A DNA stretch of 64,000 nt from Brevibacterium sp. CCUG 69071 (GCF_021023135.1 NZ_PGFV01000003.1:372001-436000), one strand, 5' to 3'; shown: positions 47,111 through 57,782, counted from the first letter of the stretch. Notes: generated by a model not told the origin, from the letters alone. Translations and numbers: made by a program.

Positions 47111-48250
47111 TCAGATGCGGGTGGGCATGAGCAAGTATCGGTAGGACTCGTCGGCCGGGGCATCGAGTTCCCGCTGCCCGGAGATGATGACGGGCTTCAT
47201 CGGCTGGGTGAAGGAGAAGTTCACGTAGGGGCTCTCGATGGCGGCGAGGCCTTCGGCGATGTAGTGCGGGTTGAAGCCGACCGTGATCGCCTCACCCTGC
47301 AGGGTCGCCTCGACGGCCTCGGAAGCCTGGGCATCGTCGCCGGTGCCGGCGTGGAGGGTGAGCATGCCGTCGCTGACCTCGAAGCGCAGCGGGGTGTTGC
47401 GTTCGGCGACGAGGGAGACACGGCGGACGGCCTCACGCAGAACGCCGGTCTCGACGATCGCGTGGATCGGCACCGAGTCCGGGAACAGCGAGCGGACCTT
47501 CGGGTATTCGCCCTCGACGAGGAGGGAGGTGGTGACTCGTCCCGCCGAGGTGAAGGAGATGAGGTCCTTGCCTGCATCGGTGCTCAGACCGATGGTGACA
47601 TCTCCGCCGAGGGACTTCGAGACGTCGGAGAGCGTGCGTCCGCGCAGCAGGGCGACGGCCGAGACGTCCGGGCGTCCGGGGTTCCAGGTGAATTCGCGGA
47701 CGGCCAGGCGGTAGCGGTCGGTGGCCAGGAGTGTGACCTTCTCGCCCTCGATCTCGACGCGCACGCTGGTGAGGATCGGCAGGGTGTCGTCCTTCGAGGT
47801 CGCGATCGTGACCTGGGAGACGGCATTCTGGAATTCTCCGGCGGAGACGGTGCCCGAGTCGTCGGGGACCTGCGGCAGCGCCGGGTATTCGGCCACCGGC
47901 ATCGTCATCAGCGAGAACCGGGAGGATCCGCAGGTGACGTCGACCTTGGAGTCGATCTGCTCGAGGGTGACTTCCTGATTCGGCAGGGCCTTCGAGATGT
48001 CGGCGAGGAGACGACCGGAAACGAGAACGGTCCCGGCGGTGACGACATCGGCGGCGATCTCGACCCGGGAGGAGACTTCGTAGTCGAAGACGGCCAGACG
48101 CACGGTTCCGCCCGCCTCGGCGGTGATGAGGATTCCGGTCAGCACCGGTGCGGAGGGACGGTTGGGCAGAGTCTTGGTCGCCCAGGTCACCGCGTCGGCA
48201 AGGACGTCGCGGTTGACTTTGAACTTCAGGGGGGATGCTTCGGCGTTCAC
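47111..48250 (-). CDS. dnaN: DNA polymerase III beta sliding clamp
   Basis: The 379-residue clamp has three repeated clamp folds and the family end SYRYLLMPTRI, which forms part of the partner-binding pocket. It encircles DNA and tethers the polymerase. The GTG start at 48250 has AAGGAG 5 bp upstream. It is separated from dnaA by the 572-bp probable origin and followed without spacing by recF. Confidence 0.98.
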   Translation of the reverse strand: MNAEASPLKFKVNRDVLADAVTWATKTLPNRPSAPVLTGILITAEAGGTVRLAVFDYEVSSRVEIAADVVTAGTVLVSGRLLADISKALPNQEVTLEQIDSKVDVTCGSSRFSLMTMPVAEYPALPQVPDDSGTVSAGEFQNAVSQVTIATSKDDTLPILTSVRVEIEGEKVTLLATDRYRLAVREFTWNPGRPDVSAVALLRGRTLSDVSKSLGGDVTIGLSTDAGKDLISFTSAGRVTTSLLVEGEYPKVRSLFPDSVPIHAIVETGVLREAVRRVSLVAERNTPLRFEVSDGMLTLHAGTGDDAQASEAVEATLQGEAITVGFNPHYIAEGLAAIESPYVNFSFTQPMKPVIISGQRELDAPADESYRYLLMPTRI

Positions 48251-48822
48251 TTTACTCCTTCGGGGCGGCCACCCGACCTACTCAAGACTCTGGCTGACGA
48301 CACGGGCTGGCGTTGCTCGGAAAACTTTACACAGCCTATCCGATATCTGCCCACCGGAGCAGGGGCAGGAAAAGTTCACAGAACCCGTGCCAGCCCCTCG
48401 CCGAGGCGGTGCTGAGAAGGCTCGGAAGTTCCCGAATCTCGGATTCGAGAATCGATCCCGACGGGATGTTCGAATAGTCGAAGCGTGCCTGTGTGACTCG
48501 AGAGCAGTTCGCGCTCGAGGCTCATCGTCGAGCCGAGCAGTCGGTGGCGGTCGCCCTCTTAAGAGTTGAATTCACTTGGTAGAAGTATCAGCACCTGTGG
48601 AGTGTGTGGATAACCTCTTCTTACGCCTGAGTAATCAAGGGAAGGAGCGCCTTGGCTGCCTGTGGATCCCCTGTGCAGGCCGAGGTCGCCCTCGGTGCGC
48701 CCTTGTGTAAGCACAAGCATGTAGTTCACATCCGTCCACTCGAAGTCTCGAGTTGTCCACCATCTTATCCCCAGTCAGGAGCATTTCTCCCCAGGCTTAT
48801 CCACAGATGTGTACGACGCGTT
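48251..48822. other. oriC: Probable origin of replication (dnaA-dnaN intergenic region)
   Basis: These 572 bp hold no gene. They contain two perfect DnaA boxes, TGTGGATAA (48605-48613) and TTATCCACA (48797-48805), and near boxes TTGTCCACC (48753-48761) and TTATCCCCA (48765-48773). An AT-richer segment (about 48560-48600) could be the unwinding element. In related bacteria the origin is here; the dnaA-rpmH gap has more boxes and may form a bipartite origin with it. Confidence 0.75.
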
Positions 48823-50481
48823 CTAGAGGCGGTGCTGTTGTTTGATGCGGTTTGTTAGTTCGGTGACCTGCGTGTAGACGGCCCGCCGTTCGGCCATCTG
48901 AGTTCGAATCTTCTTGTTCGCATGCATCACCGTGGTGTGATCGCGGCCGCCGAAGGCCTGCCCGATCTTCGGCAGCGAGAGATCGGTGAGCTCGCGGCAG
49001 AGGTACATGGCGATCTGCCGGGCCGTGGTCAGCGTCCTGGATCGCGAGGTGCCGCACAGGTCATCGAGGGTGAGACTGAAGTAGGCGGCGGTCTGGCCCA
49101 TGATGTCGGCTGCCGTGATGGCGGGGGTGTCGTCCTGGGTGATGAAGTCCTTGAGCACGGTCTCCGCCAGGGACACATCGACCTGCTGGTCATTGAGATT
49201 GGCGAAGGCAGTGACGCGGATGAGCGCCCCCTCGAGTTCGCGGATATTCGAGGACACCCGCGAGGCGATGTACTCCAGCACGTCATCGGGAACGTCGAGC
49301 TGGTCGCCGGCGGCCTTGCGCCGCAGAATCGCGAATCGGGTCTCCATGTCCGGCGGCTGCACATCGGTGAGCAGACCCCATTCGAAGCGGGAGCGCAGCC
49401 GCTCCTCGAAGCCTTTGAGCATCTTCGGCGGCTGGTCCGAGGTGATGACGACCTGCTTGGCCTCGTTGTGCAGGGCGTTGAAGGTGTGGAAGAACTCCTC
49501 GACGGTCGCATCCTTTCCCTGCAGGAACTGGATGTCGTCGATCATCAGGAGGTCGACCTCGCGGTAGCGACGCTGGAAGGCCGGCCGCAGGGAGTTCGAG
49601 GTCCGAGAGGATCCGATCGTGTTGATGAAGTCGTTGACGAACTCCTCGCTCGAGACGTACTTCACGCGGATCTCGGGGAAGAGCTGTGTGGCGTAGAAGC
49701 CGATCGCATGCAGCAGGTGGGTCTTGCCCAGACCCGATTCGCCGTAGATGAAGAGAGGGTTGTAGGCCTTGGCCGGGGCTTCGGCAACGGCGAAGGCCGA
49801 GGCATGGGCGAAGCGGTTGGAGGCACCGATGACGAAGGTGTCGAAGGTGTACTTGGGGTTGAGCTGGGAGACGCCGGGAACGTCGACGGGCGGATTCATC
49901 GGGGCGGCGGTCGCCTCGGCGATCTTGGCCTCCCGATCGGAGATCCCAGGGGATTCCGGCCTCGGCTGCGTCGTCGTGCGTGCAGTCGCGGGGATTCCCT
50001 GCTCTGCGGGCTGGGCCGGCGCTGTGCTGTGGTCGGCGGGGGCCACCTCGGCGGGCATCGATTCCGGCACCGAGCCGGGTGCGCCCACCGAAGGCTGCGC
50101 GACCGACTGCTGCCCCGGCTGCGTCGCCGAGGTGGAGGTGACCGGGTCGATCTCGATCGGTGAGCCCGGGGTGGGCTCGCCGATGAGGTCCTCGAATCGG
50201 ATCGGCACGTCGAGTTCCGGGTCGACGACGAAGCCGAAGGTCACATCGAAGCCGAGGACCTTGGAGAACTCTCTGGTCAGGGGTCCGAGCAGACGAGTCT
50301 CGATGGTGCGGCGGGTGTGTTCGTCGCGGACGGCGAGGAGGACGAGGGCGTTGTCGACCAAGGCTTTGGGCACGGCCAGAGACAGGAAGCCCTTCTGATG
50401 GGCACTGAGATCGGCATCCTGATCCAGGGTCGAGACCACCGTTCGCCATTGGCTGATGAGCTCATTCTTGGAGTTCGACAC
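48823..50481 (-). CDS. dnaA: Chromosomal replication initiator DnaA
   Basis: The 552-residue initiator has an N-terminal DnaB-interaction domain, a long Pro/Ala/Thr-rich linker (about 110-220), an AAA+ core with Walker [16 protein letters not shown] and Walker [11 protein letters not shown], and a DNA-binding C-terminus with the signature [16 protein letters not shown] choose GTG 50481 ([12 protein letters not shown]) because GAGGAA lies 9 bp upstream; an alternative GTG two codons earlier is too close to the site, and the frame further up reads through box-rich DNA. Confidence 0.97.
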   Translation of the reverse strand: MSNSKNELISQWRTVVSTLDQDADLSAHQKGFLSLAVPKALVDNALVLLAVRDEHTRRTIETRLLGPLTREFSKVLGFDVTFGFVVDPELDVPIRFEDLIGEPTPGSPIEIDPVTSTSATQPGQQSVAQPSVGAPGSVPESMPAEVAPADHSTAPAQPAEQGIPATARTTTQPRPESPGISDREAKIAEATAAPMNPPVDVPGVSQLNPKYTFDTFVIGASNRFAHASAFAVAEAPAKAYNPLFIYGESGLGKTHLLHAIGFYATQLFPEIRVKYVSSEEFVNDFINTIGSSRTSNSLRPAFQRRYREVDLLMIDDIQFLQGKDATVEEFFHTFNALHNEAKQVVITSDQPPKMLKGFEERLRSRFEWGLLTDVQPPDMETRFAILRRKAAGDQLDVPDDVLEYIASRVSSNIRELEGALIRVTAFANLNDQQVDVSLAETVLKDFITQDDTPAITAADIMGQTAAYFSLTLDDLCGTSRSRTLTTARQIAMYLCRELTDLSLPKIGQAFGGRDHTTVMHANKKIRTQMAERRAVYTQVTELTNRIKQQHRL

Positions 50482-50896
50482 CGTCACTCTTCCTCTGCTG
50501 TTTCGAAATCGACTTCTGCACAATCCACACCTGTGCATGACTTCCACATAGTTTTCCACAGTTTGTGGACTGCTGACGAGTGATCCGAGCAATACTCCAC
50601 ATGAGTGGATAAGCATGTGGAAAACTACACGGTTGTGACTTGTGGAAGCCGCCCGGCAACGGGAAGGTGAATCACGGTGAATGGTTGACAACCGTGATCT
50701 GAAACATGCCCGATCGGTTTGACCGCCCGGTTTGCGTCTCGCTAAGATGGAGTGTCCTGTGTACCGGGCTTCATCCGATTATCTTGAATATCTTTTGGCT
50801 CTTATGCACAGGAGTGCTCGGCGGTCGAGACTCGCACCGCCGTTTTTTGTGAGAACGCATCGGCGTTCGCCCGCAACCTAGAAATCGGAGACTGAA
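50482..50896. other. dnaA-rpmH divergent region with DnaA-like boxes
   Basis: No gene in 415 bp. DnaA-like sites on the dnaA side include TTTTCCACA (50552-50560), AGTGGATAA (50604-50612) and TGTGGAAAA (50616-50624), each one mismatch from consensus. An inverted repeat ATCACGGT/ACCGTGAT (50671-50678 and 50691-50698) lies between the two promoters. This may be the second half of the origin and the site of dnaA autoregulation. Confidence 0.65.
50719..50748 (+). promoter_or_regulatory. Promoter of the rpmH operon
   Basis: TTGACC (50719-50724), 18 bp, TAAGAT (50743-50748). It is a near-consensus housekeeping promoter about 149 bp before the rpmH start. Confidence 0.75.
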
Positions 50897-51034
50897 GTGA
50901 GCAAGCGTACCTTCCAGCCCAACAACCGTAAGCGCGCCAAGAAGCACGGCTTCCGTCTGCGCATGCGCACCCGTGCAGGCCGTTCGATCCTCGCCGCACG
51001 TCGTCGCAAGGGACGTTCCGAAGTTTCGGCCTGA
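50897..51034 (+). CDS. rpmH: Ribosomal protein L34
   Basis: This is a 45-residue, very basic protein. It starts at GTG with [20 protein letters not shown], then [19 protein letters not shown], the invariant L34 pattern. It is part of the 50S subunit. The site CGGAGACTGAA precedes the GTG. It is followed after 2 bp by rnpA, the universal pair. Confidence 0.98.
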   Translation: MSKRTFQPNNRKRAKKHGFRLRMRTRAGRSILAARRRKGRSEVSA

Positions 51035-51036
51035 GC

Positions 51037-51402
51037 GTGCTCACTGCTGCACACCGGATCCGCAGCGGCGATGACTACAGACGAGTATTCAGAGCCGGCA
51101 TCCGGGTGCGCTCCGAGCACCTGATGGCGCACAGCCTCAGAGAAACCGATGATTCCCACGCTGTCCGCGTGGGTTTCATCGTATCCAGGGCCGTGGGAAA
51201 CGCCGTAGTCCGCAATCGGGTCAAACGGCGGCTGCGCGAGATCATGCGAGTCCGGTTGGACGAGTTGGCACCCGGAACACTGTTCGTGATCCGCGCCCTG
51301 CCGCAGGCCGGGGAGAGCGAGTTCGCCGTCCTCGAATCCGAGGTCGAGACGCTGCTGACGAAGGCAGGGAAGAAGCTGGCGGGACGTGGACGCCGAACAT
51401 GA
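51037..51402 (+). CDS. rnpA: Ribonuclease P protein component
   Basis: The 121-residue protein has the RNR motif region [19 protein letters not shown] that binds RNase P RNA, and the N-terminal [13 protein letters not shown]. It helps the ribozyme mature tRNA 5' ends. GTG at 51037, 2 bp after rpmH. Its 3' end overlaps yidD by 17 bp. Confidence 0.96.
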   Translation: MLTAAHRIRSGDDYRRVFRAGIRVRSEHLMAHSLRETDDSHAVRVGFIVSRAVGNAVVRNRVKRRLREIMRVRLDELAPGTLFVIRALPQAGESEFAVLESEVETLLTKAGKKLAGRGRRT

Positions 51403-51739
51403 TCTGAAGCATGAGTCGGAGGTTCCGCGCCGACCGGCAGGATTCTGGCCGAGCCTGTGGTGGCTGATCAGGATCGGGCCGCGGATGCCGTTCGTGTGGT
51501 TCATCCGGGCCTATCGGATCGTCATCTCCCCGCTCTACGGTCAGGTGTGCCGCTACTATCCCAGCTGTTCGATGTACGGCCTCGAGGCCTTCGAGATACA
51601 CGGAGTTCTCAAGGGAATGGTGTTAACTGGGTGGCGAATACTGCGCTGTAATCCTCTTTCCCACGGCGGAGTCGACCACGTGCCCGGTTCGGCTCGTCAA
51701 ACCCGCTCCCAGACGATGCACACCGATGACGGACAGTGA
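51386..51739 (+). CDS. yidD: Membrane protein insertion efficiency factor YidD
   Basis: The 117-residue protein has the YidD core: [20 protein letters not shown] followed by [17 protein letters not shown] and [17 protein letters not shown], with the conserved cysteines. It is a small amphipathic membrane-associated factor that aids YidC. The GTG start overlaps rnpA. An N-terminal extension of about 30 residues precedes the core. Confidence 0.93.
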   Translation: MDAEHDLKHESEVPRRPAGFWPSLWWLIRIGPRMPFVWFIRAYRIVISPLYGQVCRYYPSCSMYGLEAFEIHGVLKGMVLTGWRILRCNPLSHGGVDHVPGSARQTRSQTMHTDDGQ

Positions 51740-51840
51740 GGCCCGGCGAGGGCCGCTCGAAGGCGGCCCAGTGTCGCGAACACCTGTGAACAATGGCAAA
51801 ATGAACGACGCGCAAGAGTCGTTGTAACGAGGAGAACTGA

Positions 51841-52803
51841 ATGGACTGGATGGACAAGCTGCTCTACCCGCTGCAGTGGGTAGTTGCTTGGATCCTCGCG
51901 ATCTTCCACGAGATCTTCACCGCGATCGGCCTGCCCGCCGACGCCGGTTGGACGTGGGTGCTCTCCATCGCCGGGCTGACCGTGGTCATCCGTGCCGTGC
52001 TCATCCCGCTCTTCGTCTACCAGATCAAGTCGCAGCGCAAGATGCAGCTCCTGCAGCCGGAGATTCAGCGCCTGCAGGCCAAATACAAGGGCAAGAAGGA
52101 CCAGTACTCGCGTCAGGCCATGGCCGAGGAGCAGATGAATCTGTTCCGGGACAACAAGACCAGCCCTTGGGCCTCGTGTCTGCCTCTCCTCGTGCAGATG
52201 CCCATCTTCTTCTCGCTCTTCCGCGTCATCCACAACATGCCGAACGTGGCCGACGGATCAGTCGGCGCAATCGGCGGTTTCACTCAGCAGCTCGCGATCC
52301 AGGCTGAGAGTTCGTCGGTCTTCGGCATCTCCCTGTCGGCGACGTTCACAAGCCCTGGCATCGGCGTCAAGCTGCTCACCGGTGTCCTCATCGTGATCAT
52401 GGCCGCGACCATGTTCATCACGCAGAAGCAGATGATGGCGAAGAACATGTCGGAGGCCGCGATGGCCAACCCGATGATGCAGTCACAGAAGATGCTTCTC
52501 TACATCATGCCGCTCGTCTTCGGCATCGGCGGCATCTACTTCCCGCTCGGTGTGCTCTTCTACTGGCTGGTCTCGAACACCTGGACCATGGCCCAGCAGC
52601 ACACGGTGATCCGCAATATGCCCGCTCCCGGTTCGAAGGCCGAGAAGGAGATGCTCGAGCGCAAGGCTCGCAAGGGCAAGGCTCCCAAGACTCCCGAAGC
52701 CAAGGCCGCCGCCGGTGAGCCCGTTGTCGAAGAGGCCCCGAAGAAGAACGGCCAACGACAGCAGCCCGTGAGCAAGAACCGCAAGAAGAACAAGAAGCGC
52801 TGA
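51841..52803 (+). CDS. yidC: Membrane protein insertase YidC
   Basis: The 320-residue insertase has five helices and the YidC/Oxa1 core: VVIRAVLIPLFVYQIKSQRK with the conserved Arg in the hydrophilic groove, then LPLLVQMPIFFSLFRVI and FGIGGIYFPLGVLFYWLVSN. The C-terminal tail is Lys/Ala-rich and probably binds ribosomes. GAGGAG lies before ATG 51841. It inserts membrane proteins alone or with SecYEG. Confidence 0.96.
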   Translation: MDWMDKLLYPLQWVVAWILAIFHEIFTAIGLPADAGWTWVLSIAGLTVVIRAVLIPLFVYQIKSQRKMQLLQPEIQRLQAKYKGKKDQYSRQAMAEEQMNLFRDNKTSPWASCLPLLVQMPIFFSLFRVIHNMPNVADGSVGAIGGFTQQLAIQAESSSVFGISLSATFTSPGIGVKLLTGVLIVIMAATMFITQKQMMAKNMSEAAMANPMMQSQKMLLYIMPLVFGIGGIYFPLGVLFYWLVSNTWTMAQQHTVIRNMPAPGSKAEKEMLERKARKGKAPKTPEAKAAAGEPVVEEAPKKNGQRQQPVSKNRKKNKKR

Positions 52804-52811
52804 GGAAGAAC

Positions 52812-53405
52812 ATGACTGAAGAGAACCTCGACACGAGCGTGGACGAGACAGACGAGAGCACGGTCAAGACGTCTTCCGACGACACCGCAGCCGAATCGAC
52901 AGAGGAGAGCTCGTCGAAGCCGACGCGCGCCGAACTCCTCGAAGAAGAGGGCGAGATCGCCGCAGACTACCTCGAGGAGCTGCTGGATCTGGCCGACATC
53001 GACGGTGACATCGACATCGATGTCGCCGACGGACGAGCACAGCTGTCGATCGTCTGCGAAGACGATGAGGATTCGAACCTGCGCACACTCGTCGGCAAAG
53101 AGGGGCGCACCCTCGGAGCGCTCCAGGAGCTCAGCCGTCTGGCCGTGCAGACGAGCACGGGACAGCGTTCGTGGCTGATGCTCGACATCGACGGCTTCCG
53201 CAACAGCCGTCGTGATGAGCTCATGAAGAAGGCGCAGCGTGCCATCGCGGAGATCAAGGACAGCGGTGAGGAGTTCGCCTTCGCACCGATGAACAGCTTC
53301 GAGCGGAAGATCATCCATGATCAGGCCGCGCAGGCGGGTCTGGTCTCGGAGTCTGAGGGTGAGGGCGACGGACGGCACGTCGTCATCCGTCCTGCCGATG
53401 ACTGA
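52812..53405 (+). CDS. jag: RNA-binding protein Jag/KhpB
   Basis: The 197-residue protein has a Ser/Thr/Glu-rich N-terminus (about 1-35), a KH domain at about 60-125 (GKEGRTLGALQELSRLAVQ with the RNA-binding GxxG-like loop) and a C-terminal R3H domain (FAPMNSFERKIIHDQAA). KhpB binds many RNAs and influences cell elongation and division in Gram-positives. It starts 8 bp after yidC and overlaps rsmG by 8 bp. Confidence 0.93.
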   Translation: MTEENLDTSVDETDESTVKTSSDDTAAESTEESSSKPTRAELLEEEGEIAADYLEELLDLADIDGDIDIDVADGRAQLSIVCEDDEDSNLRTLVGKEGRTLGALQELSRLAVQTSTGQRSWLMLDIDGFRNSRRDELMKKAQRAIAEIKDSGEEFAFAPMNSFERKIIHDQAAQAGLVSESEGEGDGRHVVIRPADD

Positions 53406-54039
53406 GTCTTCCGCGATCGAGGTTCCGCCCGTCGGCACCGAAGAATACTTCGGCGCCGCATATCCGCTTGCACAGCGTTACGCCGAACATCTGGCGACCA
53501 CTGGGATCGAATGGGGGCTCATCGGTCCCAGGGAGATCGACCGCCTGTGGACTCGGCACATCCTCAACTGCGCCGTCGTGGCCGAATACATCGAAGACGG
53601 TGACGTCGTCGGCGATGTGGGCAGCGGTGCAGGTCTGCCCGGTATCCCCATCGCGCTGCTGCGGCCCGAGGCGAAGGTTGTTCTCATCGAGCCGATGGAG
53701 CGGCGTGTCGAGTGGCTGAGAATGGTCATCGATGACCTGGGCCTGGAGAATGTGCGCATCGTTCGCGCCCGTGTGGAGGAGCTCGTCGACGAGGAGATGT
53801 TCAGCGTCGTGACTGCCCGTGCGGTCAAGGCGATGACGACGCTCATCGAGTGGACCCATGAGGTCATCGGACCCGAGGGCCGGATCCTCGCGCTCAAGGG
53901 GGCCTCGGTGGAGGCGGAGCTCGCCAAGACGAAGAAGATGCTCAAGCGCTACCGACTCTCCCAGCCGCAGATCCACCTCGTCGACAGCGGCGGGATCCTC
54001 GATGTCCCGAGTCGTGTCGTCGAGATCGTGAAGAAATAG
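53398..54039 (+). CDS. rsmG: 16S rRNA (guanine-527-N7) methyltransferase
   Basis: The 213-residue Rossmann-fold methyltransferase has the SAM motif VGDVGSGAGLPGIPIALL and the downstream VVTARAVKAM motif. It methylates 16S rRNA near the decoding site; its loss gives low-level streptomycin resistance in related bacteria. ATG at 53398 overlaps the jag stop; longer frames have no start support. parA follows after 66 bp. Confidence 0.95.
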   Translation: MTESSAIEVPPVGTEEYFGAAYPLAQRYAEHLATTGIEWGLIGPREIDRLWTRHILNCAVVAEYIEDGDVVGDVGSGAGLPGIPIALLRPEAKVVLIEPMERRVEWLRMVIDDLGLENVRIVRARVEELVDEEMFSVVTARAVKAMTTLIEWTHEVIGPEGRILALKGASVEAELAKTKKMLKRYRLSQPQIHLVDSGGILDVPSRVVEIVKK

Positions 54040-54105
54040 AACCCAGTAGATTTGGTCTAGGCTGAATATAGCTTTGTAAACCCGATGGATGATGGAGTGC
54101 GCCGA

Positions 54106-55002
54106 ATGCCGATCATGGACGAGTCGTCTCCCATAGGGGCTGCGATCGCACGGGACAATCGTCGTGCCGATCGACTGTCCCAGGCGAGCTTCCCGCCTCC
54201 GGATTCGACGCGGGTGTTCACGATCGCCAATCAGAAGGGCGGCGTGGGCAAGACCACGACAGCGGTGAATATCGCCGCCGCCTTGGCGAATCAGGGGCTC
54301 AACGTCCTGCTCATCGACATCGATCCTCAGGGCAATGCGAGCACCGCCTTGGGCATCGATCACTACTCAGAGGTCACGAGCATCTACGACGTCATCATCG
54401 ATGATGTGCCGATGCGTGATGCGGTGGCGCAGTGCCCTGACTTCGAGACCCTGCGGTGTGTGCCCGCGACCATCGACCTCGCGGGAGCGGAGATCGAGTT
54501 GGTGTCGCTGGTGGCCAGGGAACAGCGGCTGCAGCGTTCCTTGGGGATCTATCTCGATGAGGAAGCCGCCGCCGGCAACCGAGTCGACTATGTGATCATC
54601 GACTGCCCGCCGAGCCTGGGGCTCCTCACCGTTAACGCCTTCGTCGCCGCTCGTGAGGTGCTTATTCCGATCCAGTGCGAGTACTACGCGCTGGAGGGCC
54701 TGAGCCAGCTGCTGAAGAACATTCAGCTGATCCAGAAGCATCTGAACCCGGAGCTGGCGATCACGACGATTCTTCTCACCATGTACGACGGACGGACCAA
54801 CCTCAGTGCGCAGGTCGCCGATGATGTGCGCACCCACTTCCCGGAACAGGTGCTGGGGACCGCCATTCCGCGTTCGGTGCGGATCTCCGAGGCACCCAGC
54901 TATGGGCAGACCGTGATCTCGTACGACCCTCATTCCAGCGGCGCTTTGTCCTATCGGGAAGCGGCCGAAGAAATCGCCAATCGAGGAGTAAGCCGTGGCT
55001 GA
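54106..55002 (+). CDS. parA: Chromosome-partitioning ATPase ParA (Soj)
   Basis: This 298-residue Walker-type ATPase has the deviant Walker [19 protein letters not shown], switch [10 protein letters not shown] and Walker [13 protein letters not shown]. It forms ATP-dependent DNA-bound dimers that pull ParB-parS complexes apart. I choose ATG 54106 because GGAG lies 8 bp upstream; ATG 54085 is in frame. Its 3' end overlaps parB by 8 bp. Confidence 0.96.
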   Translation: MPIMDESSPIGAAIARDNRRADRLSQASFPPPDSTRVFTIANQKGGVGKTTTAVNIAAALANQGLNVLLIDIDPQGNASTALGIDHYSEVTSIYDVIIDDVPMRDAVAQCPDFETLRCVPATIDLAGAEIELVSLVAREQRLQRSLGIYLDEEAAAGNRVDYVIIDCPPSLGLLTVNAFVAAREVLIPIQCEYYALEGLSQLLKNIQLIQKHLNPELAITTILLTMYDGRTNLSAQVADDVRTHFPEQVLGTAIPRSVRISEAPSYGQTVISYDPHSSGALSYREAAEEIANRGVSRG

Positions 55003-56818
55003 ACGTAAGAAGCGGGGTTTGGGACGTGGGCTCGGTGCTCTGATCCCCGACGCTAACTCCAGTGATCGTCCAGTGGACGTCTTCTTCTCCGGCGGCGACT
55101 CCGAGCAGTCCAAGGATGCAGAGACCGAGGCGAAGAGCCCTCGTGCGGCCAGGAACGATCCTGCGGCGTCGATGCAGTCGTCGCGGCGGCGTAAGCCCAA
55201 ATCTGGGGCCGCAGCGAAGTCCTCGGAGCCCAAAGAAGCGGGTTCGAAGGCCACTGCGACGAAGGCCTCCGGTTCCAAGGCCGCGAAGCCAGCGGCAAAG
55301 CAGACCGCTGCGAAGAGCGCTTCCGGCACCAAGAGCACTGTCGGAGCCAAAGCAGCTGCAGACACAAAGACTGTTGCCTCCAGCAAGACTGCTTCCGGCA
55401 CAGGGCCCGCTGCCGGTGCCAAAACTGCCGCGAGCACCAAGAGCACTCCTTCGTCGACAACCACCCGGAAATATACTTCGAAGGCGGAACCGGCGCGCAA
55501 GACTGGGACCGCAACGAAGTCCGAACCGGTTGCGAAGTCCGAACAAGCTGCGAAGTCCGAACCGGCTACGAAGACGACTCCAACGACAAAGAGCGCTGGT
55601 ACGACCGCAAGCTCAGCTTCGAAAGCCTCCGGGTCGCGGACAACTGAGTCAGAGAAGTCCGCTGCAGGGGCAACGACGGCCTCTCCAAACGTCTCTGCGT
55701 CTCAATCCTCCGACGACGTGCTGGAAACACATCCAGGTGTCTATACGTCTTCGGGTGCCGCCGCACTCGACGAGTCAAGTGGGCACGACAATGACTCTGA
55801 GGATACTACGAACGTAGTTGCATCTTCCGCTGAGCCTCCGCAATCGAATGAGTCTTCGGTGACCGATGACGCATCGGCAGAGACTGCTTCTGAGACTCCA
55901 ACGCCCGCAGAGCACGATTCAGCAGGCACCGAGGCCTCTGATGGCGGTGCGGACGACGATCCTAGTGATGACAGTGGCTCAGGAGAGCTGGATGGTGTTG
56001 AGTCGATCCCAGACACCGAGTTCGGTGAGATCGATGTCGAGCTCATCGATGCCAACCCTCGACAGCCGCGTACCGTCTTTGATGAGGATATGCTCGCAGA
56101 GCTGGTCCACAGCATCCGTGAGATCGGTGTGTTGCAGCCTGTCGTTGTCAGGCAGAAGCCGAGCGATCCGGGTCGGTTCGAGCTCATCATGGGCGAACGG
56201 CGCCTTCGGGCGACGAAAGACGCCGGGCTGTCGTCGATTCCTGCAATCATCCGCTATGTCGAGGATACGGATCTTCTCCGGGACGCACTCCTTGAGAACC
56301 TGCATAGAGCGGAGCTGAATCCCCTTGAAGAGGCAGCCGCGTACGGCCAGCTGCTGGAAGACTTCGGATGCACCCAGGAAGAGCTGTCCGAGCGTATTGG
56401 ACGCTCGCGACCGCAGATCTCGAACACTCTGAGACTTTTGCGGCTCCCCCCGCTCGTGCAGCGCCGGGTAGCGGCAGGCGTAATTTCCGCCGGCCACGCT
56501 CGTGCGATCCTAAGGCTCCGCGATGCAGAACATATGGAGGTGCTCGCCCAGCGTATCGTTGCTGAGGGCCTCTCTGTCCGCGCGTCGGAAGAAGCCGTTG
56601 TGCTGCTTAATCGCGGTGACTCGGTAAATGTTTCACGTGCAACATCGAAGGTTTCGCCTGAGTTCCTTGAAGTCGCTGAACGCCTGGGCGATCGTCTGGA
56701 TACAAAGGTGAACATCACTGTCGGAAAGCGCAAAGGCAAGCTCAGTGTTGAGTTTGCGAATCAGGAAGATCTTGATCGGATTCTGACATTGCTTGGCATT
56801 TCGCAGGCCGAGGAGTAG
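54995..56818 (+). CDS. parB: Chromosome-partitioning protein ParB with a very large low-complexity insert
   Basis: This 607-residue ParB is nearly twice the usual 320-400. Residues 1-30 are the normal start ([16 protein letters not shown]). Residues from about 30 to 340 are low complexity: first Ala/Lys/Ser/Thr-rich blocks resembling histone H1 (KSEPA, GSKAA), then an acidic Ser/Asp/Glu part. The conserved ParB part follows: N-domain from about 340 ([12 protein letters not shown], CTPase motif [21 protein letters not shown]), helix-turn-helix near 464 ([18 protein letters not shown]) and the C-terminal dimerisation domain. It binds the parS sites just downstream. A one-mismatch parS lies in its own coding sequence at 56630. 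Confidence 0.95.
   Translation: MAERKKRGLGRGLGALIPDANSSDRPVDVFFSGGDSEQSKDAETEAKSPRAARNDPAASMQSSRRRKPKSGAAAKSSEPKEAGSKATATKASGSKAAKPAAKQTAAKSASGTKSTVGAKAAADTKTVASSKTASGTGPAAGAKTAASTKSTPSSTTTRKYTSKAEPARKTGTATKSEPVAKSEQAAKSEPATKTTPTTKSAGTTASSASKASGSRTTESEKSAAGATTASPNVSASQSSDDVLETHPGVYTSSGAAALDESSGHDNDSEDTTNVVASSAEPPQSNESSVTDDASAETASETPTPAEHDSAGTEASDGGADDDPSDDSGSGELDGVESIPDTEFGEIDVELIDANPRQPRTVFDEDMLAELVHSIREIGVLQPVVVRQKPSDPGRFELIMGERRLRATKDAGLSSIPAIIRYVEDTDLLRDALLENLHRAELNPLEEAAAYGQLLEDFGCTQEELSERIGRSRPQISNTLRLLRLPPLVQRRVAAGVISAGHARAILRLRDAEHMEVLAQRIVAEGLSVRASEEAVVLLNRGDSVNVSRATSKVSPEFLEVAERLGDRLDTKVNITVGKRKGKLSVEFANQEDLDRILTLLGISQAEE
56630..56643 (+). promoter_or_regulatory. parS: parS-like site inside parB (one mismatch)
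   Basis: GTTTCACGTGCAAC differs from the 14-bp parS GTTTCACGTGAAAC at one position (A to C), near the 3' end of parB. It may be a weak ParB-binding site. Confidence 0.55.
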
Positions 56819-56835
56819 GCGTACTTGATGCGGTG

Positions 56836-56875
56836 AGCTCCCGTTGGACCATATTCGGTCCGACGGGAGCTTTTT
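56836..56875 (+). terminator. Intrinsic terminator of the rpmH-parB operon
   Basis: A 15-bp stem with one G-U pair (56836-56850 with 56857-56871), 6-nt loop and a run of five T (56871-56875), 17 bp after the parB stop. Confidence 0.9.
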
Positions 56876-57196
56876 GCTGTGCTACTTGAACGCTTCGGTT
56901 CTCGATCTGCGGGTCCTACCTCGATGGTGACACCGATCGTAGAACTGCTGTTCGTTGGTTCCTTCGTGATGCTTCTTGCCGTTGATGGTCGCGTTCGTTG
57001 GCCCGAGCGTAAGTGAGAGCTGTCGCTTTAGTGCCTGATATGTTGGGCCAACTAAGGTGTTGTGTTGGTAAGCAGATGGCCATGAGTGTCGAGCCGAGGA
57101 CACCTGCTCGAAGTTGCCTCTTGATCGAGGTTGCGGTTTGTTTTGCATTTACACCTCGGGTTCGCGAAAGGCATCGGGTTGGATTCCACGGGTAGT

Positions 57197-57210
57197 GTTT
57201 CACGTGAAAC
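57197..57210. promoter_or_regulatory. parS: parS site 1
   Basis: Perfect 14-bp GTTTCACGTGAAAC palindrome, the ParB-binding sequence conserved across bacteria. Confidence 0.95.
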
Positions 57211-57510
57211 GCAATCGTGCTCATGCTGCTCGGACCGATGTTATTGGAGTCGAACTGCGCGAATTGAACTAAGTGCGTGGCCTAACGCGAGAGGTGCTGC
57301 CCGACCGCTTCGTACGTTTTCTTATGAGTCGGCGCCCCGCCAGGAGGATCGTGATGTCATCAATCGATGTGGCTACCTGCGGTGTCACCTCGCTTTGCTA
57401 TCCAACTTGAGACTATTCCTTCATCTTCCGAACATTGTTTCCCCTGCTCGATCCCGAATTCGCGGCTGGCGGTCTGGGTAGGGTGATGTTTGCGCAGAGC
57501 CGTTCCACTT

Positions 57511-57524
57511 GTTTCACGTGAAAC
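57511..57524. promoter_or_regulatory. parS: parS site 2
   Basis: Perfect GTTTCACGTGAAAC, 314 bp from site 1. Confidence 0.95.
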
Positions 57525-57768
57525 GGAGGTAGAAACGGTTTCCGCGGTAGTGACCACCCCGATGTTGACACGTCTTGGTGTTGGGAACGTTGGTGATGTC
57601 CTTGTTTGCTGGCGCCATCGACTCCCCGGGAACTGGGCCGCGCTATCGTGCTGGGTCCTCCGCTATGGCCAGTTGGGGACGCCGTCCTCCGATCGGCCGG
57701 AAGCAGACGCATATGAGTAGTCTGCGTTGCTCGGATGGCTGTAAATGGTCAACTACCGGTACGGCGCC

Positions 57769-57782
57769 GTTTCATGTGAAAC
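57769..57782. promoter_or_regulatory. parS: Variant parS site
   Basis: GTTTCATGTGAAAC has a C-to-T change in the left half-site, breaking the central CACGTG; expected to bind ParB less well. Confidence 0.6.

Noticed and set aside
50482..50691. N-terminal extension of DnaA to 50691
   Set aside because: It would translate through DnaA-box-rich DNA; the GTG at 50481 has a ribosome site and gives the normal DnaA start.
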